NCBI GenBank assembly: GCA_927798255.1
Contig: CAKMMH010000042.1
Location: 1 to 11,244, forward strand
DNA length: 11,244 nt
Direction of reading: 5' to 3'
Origin: an uncultured bacterium
Lineage (GTDB): Bacteria > Bdellovibrionota_C > UBA2361 > CAKMMH01
Positions 7,455-11,244 of the stretch are shown here, piece by piece. The notes beneath the pieces were generated by a model that was not told the origin of the DNA, did not search any database, and saw only the letters and a program-made list of their open reading frames with translations. Both the position numbers and the translations under genes were made by a program. Numbering within the stretch: position 1 is the stretch's first letter; each line of letters begins with the position of its first letter.

Positions 7455-9269
7455 ATGGAAAAAGTTTTAATATCACTATCAAATATATCACAAGAGTTTT
7501 CGGGAAAAACTCTATTTAGAGATTTATCTTTAACTATTTCTGAGTTTGATAAAGTTGCACTCATAGGGCCTAATGGTACAGGTAAATCTACACTTCTTAA
7601 AATTATTGCAGGAATAATTGAGGCAGAGCAAGGAAGTGTTAAAAAAGAAAAAGGGCTTTTAGTTTCATATATAGAGCAAAAAACAGATTTTAAAGAAAAT
7701 ACCGCTTATGAAGTTTTGTTAAACGGAGCAAAGAATAATAAAAGCGGGTTTGAGCCAGATACTCTTGCTAAGAAATTTTTATCCCAAAATAATATTGATG
7801 GCAATCAAAATGTAAGTAATATGTCTGGAGGACAAAAAAAGAGGCTTGCAATATTAAAAGCATTAATTGCAAATCCTGATATTGTGCTTTTTGATGAACC
7901 TACAAACCATCTTGATTTTAATGGAATAGAGTTTTTAGAAAATTATTTAAACTCTCCTAATATTACTTGGGTGCTTGTAACGCATGATAGGACGCTTCTT
8001 GAGAGATGTCCTAAAAAAATAGTAGAAATTGATTCTTGTTATAAGAATAATACTTTTGAAATTAGTGGCGATTATAGAAAATTTATAGAGCAAAAAGAAC
8101 TTTATATTCAAAGTGTAATAAATAAAAAAGATGCTATTAAATCAATTCTTAGAAAAGAAAATGAGTGGCTATCACGTATGCCAAAGGCTAGGGGAACAAA
8201 AGCAAAATTTCGTGTAGAAAATGCATATAATTTACAAGATGAGCTAAGAGGTACCGAAAAACTTTTAAACAAAAAATCTCTTGATTTTGAAATTCAAAGC
8301 ACTGATAGAAAAACAAAAGAGCTTTTGAAAATTAAAAATCTTTCTTTTTCATTTCCTAATAAAAAAATAGTACAGAATTTTTCATGTCTTATAAGACCTA
8401 AAGATTGTATTGGAATTTTAGGAAATAATGGAATAGGAAAGACTACGCTTTTAAAATTAATAATAGGTCAAATTAATGGATATGAAGGTGAAATAAAAAC
8501 GGCGCATAATTTAAAAATAAAACTTTTTTCTCAGCTTAGAAATGAAATTCCTCTTGATTATACTTTAAGTAAAGCGTTATCTCCTAAGAGTGATTCTGTC
8601 GTTTATCAAAATAAAGAAATTCATATAATTCCTTGGGCAAAGAAGTTCTTGTTTTCTGAGGCCGATCTAACTAAACCTCTTTCTTCTCTTTCTGGTGGTG
8701 AGCTTGCAAGAGTGTATATTTCAAGAATTATAACAGAAGAAGCTGATTTGCTCGTTCTTGATGAACCTACAAATGACTTAGATATTTCATCAATTGAAGT
8801 TTTAGAAGATGCAATATTAGAATTTAATGGTGCTGTGCTTCTTGTAACTCATGATAGAAAACTTATAGATAATCTTTGTAATTTTTGTATTGGTTTTGTT
8901 GATAATGAAGGAACAATTTTACCTTTTGCAGATTATGAACAGTGGATAAGCTTTTTAAAGAAAAAAAAGAAAGAAGATAATAAAAAGAATTTAAACAACA
9001 AAGAAAATTTAAGTAATGAAAAATTGATAAATAATAATAAAAGTAAAAAATTAACATTTAAAGAAAAGAAAGAGTTTGATGAAATAATGGGAGTAATTAG
9101 TAATAAAGAGCAAGAGTTGGAAAATACTAAAAATATGTTAAATCTTACAGAGGTTATTTCAGATCATATTAAATTAAAAGAAGTTACAGATAAAATTGAG
9201 ACTTTAGAGACAGAACTTAAAAATCTTTATGATAGATGGGAATATTTAGAAAGTAAAAATGAGTTATAG
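7455..9269 (+). CDS. ABC-F family ATPase, Uup-like
   Basis: ABC-F proteins are soluble twin ATPases that act on the ribosome, not transporters; no membrane helix is seen. Length is 604 residues. First cassette: Walker A GPNGTGKST (38-46), signature MSGGQ (123-127), Walker B LFDEPTNHLD (145-154), switch His177. The inter-domain linker (about 205-285) has ENEWLSRMPKARGTKAKFR, like the Uup subgroup. Second cassette: GNNGIGKTT (323-331), LSGGE (412-416), LVLDEPTNDLD (433-443), His466. The C-terminus (501-604) is a Lys/Asn-rich stretch then a heptad-like coiled coil, as in the Uup C-terminal DNA/ribosome-binding domain. There is no SD; TATTCT sits six bases before the ATG, so a leaderless message is possible. 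Uup assignment is likely; antibiotic-protection roles cannot be read from sequence. Confidence 0.92.
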   Translation: MEKVLISLSNISQEFSGKTLFRDLSLTISEFDKVALIGPNGTGKSTLLKIIAGIIEAEQGSVKKEKGLLVSYIEQKTDFKENTAYEVLLNGAKNNKSGFEPDTLAKKFLSQNNIDGNQNVSNMSGGQKKRLAILKALIANPDIVLFDEPTNHLDFNGIEFLENYLNSPNITWVLVTHDRTLLERCPKKIVEIDSCYKNNTFEISGDYRKFIEQKELYIQSVINKKDAIKSILRKENEWLSRMPKARGTKAKFRVENAYNLQDELRGTEKLLNKKSLDFEIQSTDRKTKELLKIKNLSFSFPNKKIVQNFSCLIRPKDCIGILGNNGIGKTTLLKLIIGQINGYEGEIKTAHNLKIKLFSQLRNEIPLDYTLSKALSPKSDSVVYQNKEIHIIPWAKKFLFSEADLTKPLSSLSGGELARVYISRIITEEADLLVLDEPTNDLDISSIEVLEDAILEFNGAVLLVTHDRKLIDNLCNFCIGFVDNEGTILPFADYEQWISFLKKKKKEDNKKNLNNKENLSNEKLINNNKSKKLTFKEKKEFDEIMGVISNKEQELENTKNMLNLTEVISDHIKLKEVTDKIETLETELKNLYDRWEYLESKNEL

Positions 9270-9458
9270 TTTGATTGATAATAGGTAGCTTATATATTAG
9301 GATTTAAGAGTTAATCTTCTCGCTTTAGATAACAAAAATATCCTTTTTGCAATAATTACAGAATTGATAGAAGTTATAATAAAAAAATAGTAGTAAAGTT
9401 TTTAATAATATTACCGATATTATGAATAAGGCAATTAGATTTTAAAAACTTATAGCAA

Positions 9459-9848
9459 ATGGATAATAATTTCTTAATATTAGCAAAAGAGTTAGAAACA
9501 ATTGGATTAAAATGGATACCTGAGGTTGGTGATGAAGTCCTTCTTAGAGGCTTACAAGATAATAGAATATCAATACTTATTGATTCTAACGGAATGACTC
9601 TATATGAATTAAGAGAAAATTATATATGGGTTCCAACAATAGAACAATTAATGAGAGAAATTGAACATAGAGGCGGAGTGTTATTTCATGCTGGAGCCGT
9701 AATTAACGATAAGAATATTAAATATGAAGTAGTTATCCAAACTTTACAGGATATAATAAAAGTTACTAATGACTCGTTAAGAGAAGCTTTGGCACTTTCA
9801 CTTAAAAAGTTAATTTTAAATAAAATTAATGAGAAAAAGATTTCATAA
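9459..9848 (+). CDS. Small unrecognised protein (129 residues)
   Basis: I cannot name this family. The predicted layout is a short helix (LAKELETIGLKW), a beta-rich middle with PEVGDEVLLRG and ILIDSNGMTLYEL, the segment YIWVPTIEQLMREIEHRGG, and a C-terminal helix rich in Leu and Lys (SLREALALSLKKLILNK). The W-x-P-x-VGD ... W-x-P-T-x-x-QL pattern resembles small accessory or phage-associated proteins of Firmicutes that I recall only in outline. There is no signal peptide, membrane helix or catalytic motif. The start is ATG without an SD; the 189 bases before it are AT-rich, with no convincing promoter. It converges with the minus-strand gene at the right edge. Coding status is likely from length and protein-like composition; function is unknown. 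Confidence 0.65.
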   Translation: MDNNFLILAKELETIGLKWIPEVGDEVLLRGLQDNRISILIDSNGMTLYELRENYIWVPTIEQLMREIEHRGGVLFHAGAVINDKNIKYEVVIQTLQDIIKVTNDSLREALALSLKKLILNKINEKKIS

Positions 9849-9883
9849 GATCTAAAATTGTTAACAACACTAGTGTATCTTAT
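9845..9883. terminator. Possible bidirectional terminator between convergent genes
   Basis: ATAAGAT (9845-9851) and ATCTTAT (9877-9883) form a 7-bp inverted repeat across the gap of the two converging genes. Inside lies the perfect palindrome ACACTAGTGT (9867-9876). T-rich DNA follows on each strand, but not as a clean run next to the stem, so this is a weak call. Confidence 0.3.
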
Positions 9884-9893
9884 TAAACAAACT

Positions 9894-11234
9894 TTAAAAT
9901 TTTTCTTTTTTCCTCATAGAAGATGATGTAATGTCTATCCTCTTTCCTAAAAGTACATACATAGGTACTTTCATATTAGCCTCAAATGTCACGTCATCTT
10001 GTGTTTCATGACTATGAAGTGTAACACAGTAATTACCTTCACAATCTTTATTTGATTTTGGAAATAATAAATTAATTTTATTAAATGCTAAGTTCTTAGC
10101 AGTATCTAAATCTCTATCAAGCATTCCATTGTTATCAACTTTCTCGTAGCCTCTAAATACTATTTCACAAATATTTCCCGAAGTCTTACAAGAATTTGGT
10201 ATTTCATCTTCAGTAACATTTGATGCAAGCGGTTCATCGCCTCTAGCTTCCGACGAATGTAAACTTGATAATTGATACGTAGTGCATTCATCAAGCTGGC
10301 TTAAATTATTTAGTACAATTTTTCCAGATTTTTCTCTTGATAAATCAAAACATGATTCATTATATCCGTTCCAATTAGAAGTAATTTCATTTCTAAGGAT
10401 ATCTTTCCAACCATCGTTTTCCCATTCGCATCTTATTCCTGCATGCTTTCCGTATAATAGAGTTTTTCTTTGGTCGTGGTTACTTTGATCTGGGACTATA
10501 TTGTTAGTTTTAATTATGAAATCATCACATGCATATTTTGTTAAAACATCTTTATCACATTCATTACTATTAAAATTAATCGTTTTTAATGTAACATCTT
10601 TATCTTTAATATTTAAAACTTCATATTTTTTCCATTCATCTGGTAAATAATCCTTATTGTCATTACAATTATTTTTTTGCCATTTTTGAACTCCAAGATT
10701 TATATTTTTTGTGTCATATTTATCTAAAACTTTTGGAGTATAACTATCTTTAAAATCATAATTTATTCTTGTAACATCAATAGGGCATTTCTTAGCATAA
10801 TCACTTCTATTTTTGCTACCATAATTCTTAGGGCAATCAACTGCGATTTCTTTTGTGCCATCACAAGCCTCAACTTTTTCAACATAAAATGATCCTGAAA
10901 GGTTTTGGTTAAGATTGTTTGCAACTAATAATCCTTCAATATCGTTTTGATTACTAGTTGTTGAACATTCGCTTTTTAATTCTTTTCCTTCACTACTTTT
11001 AACTCCATCTTCATCTGTAACTTTAAAATCATAATTCATTTCAGGTAAAATAGAAGCTTTTGATACATCTTTTGGTTCGCATCTATCTAGTTTCTTTTTC
11101 TTGCTCTCTGATAAGAAAATAGGGTTTTTACATTCAATATTTAAATTTTTAAGTTTATATTCTGGTGTAAAAATATATAATTTAATGAATTTCCATTTAA
11201 AACTATCTTTTTGTTTTATTTTATTTTTTTTCAT
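9894..11234 (-). CDS. Cysteine-rich repeat protein, probably partial at the window edge
   Basis: This frame of 446 residues has 16 Cys and no homology that I can name. The ATG at 11234 has TATAAT close before it but no SD, and the frame stays open to the edge, so the true start may lie outside; the Lys-rich first residues are not a signal peptide. Two modules of about 92-99 residues are visible. The first runs from C35 through C52, NYDFK (66-70), C90 and C124-D to C134. The second runs from C134 through C150, NYDFK (158-162), C190 and C216-D to C226. Even Cys spacing suggests disulfides and export. The last 95 residues (for example ANMKVPMYVLLGKRIDITSSSMRKKE) resemble the end of TadE/TadG-type minor pilin proteins, a weak impression. 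A surface role is inference. Confidence 0.7.
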   Translation of the reverse strand: MKKNKIKQKDSFKWKFIKLYIFTPEYKLKNLNIECKNPIFLSESKKKKLDRCEPKDVSKASILPEMNYDFKVTDEDGVKSSEGKELKSECSTTSNQNDIEGLLVANNLNQNLSGSFYVEKVEACDGTKEIAVDCPKNYGSKNRSDYAKKCPIDVTRINYDFKDSYTPKVLDKYDTKNINLGVQKWQKNNCNDNKDYLPDEWKKYEVLNIKDKDVTLKTINFNSNECDKDVLTKYACDDFIIKTNNIVPDQSNHDQRKTLLYGKHAGIRCEWENDGWKDILRNEITSNWNGYNESCFDLSREKSGKIVLNNLSQLDECTTYQLSSLHSSEARGDEPLASNVTEDEIPNSCKTSGNICEIVFRGYEKVDNNGMLDRDLDTAKNLAFNKINLLFPKSNKDCEGNYCVTLHSHETQDDVTFEANMKVPMYVLLGKRIDITSSSMRKKEKF

Positions 11235-11244
11235 ACTATTATAT

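Noticed and set aside
8863..9057. Minus-strand frame of 64 codons
   Set aside because: Opposite the Lys/Asn-rich end of the ABC-F gene; Phe/Tyr/Leu-rich shadow.
10282..10488. Plus-strand frame of 68 codons
   Set aside because: Shadow of the cysteine-rich protein gene; no start signal.
1..11244. Recoding of TGA, since no clear gene in the window ends in TGA
   Set aside because: The long genes contain no in-frame TGA and read through fully with the standard code; nine stops are too few to infer anything.

Overview
The window is about 11 kb of very AT-rich bacterial DNA (about 30 % G+C by eye). It holds nine complete or partial genes, one of them broken in two by a frameshift, plus one short candidate peptide gene. 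Maturases for [FeFe]-hydrogenase point to an anaerobic, hydrogen-metabolising organism. A lipoprotein with a LysM domain and a lipobox, and a GT-C type membrane glycosyltransferase, point to a cell with a peptidoglycan wall and decorated surface. Some starts have a clear Shine-Dalgarno (SD) sequence and others have none. A low-G+C gut or sediment anaerobe, for instance of the Vampirovibrionia/Gastranaerophilales type, would fit, but this placement is inference only.

Layout. Positions 1-150 differ in composition from the rest (first 80 bases about 50 % G+C). On the minus strand they carry a promoter-like pair, an SD and an 18-codon reading frame. Next, on the minus strand, is an Asn-rich LysM lipoprotein. 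Divergent from it run an unusual two-domain ThyX-like protein and, 17 bases downstream, the GT-C glycosyltransferase, broken at a T7 run. After an AT-rich gap come a 159-residue protein of unknown function, hydG, hydF and an Uup-type ABC-F ATPase, all on the plus strand. A small unrecognised protein follows. The window ends with a minus-strand, cysteine-rich, internally repeated protein that probably continues past the edge.

How the genes work together. HydG makes the CO/CN-bearing iron synthon, and HydF is the GTPase scaffold that loads the H-cluster precursor onto hydrogenase. Their 12-base spacing indicates one transcript. The third maturase, hydE, and the hydrogenase itself lie outside the window. 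The 159-residue protein just upstream of hydG is the only gene here that could be a new partner in this pathway, and the link rests only on position. ThyX-like (dTMP synthesis), ABC-F (ribosome) and GT-C (envelope) have no evident functional tie to it.

No CRISPR array, tRNA, rRNA, transposase or integrase was seen. The items most worth a second look are the ThyX-like protein with its signature motif rearranged, the cysteine-module repeat protein at the right edge, the gene upstream of hydG, and the left-edge short gene with its duplicated block.
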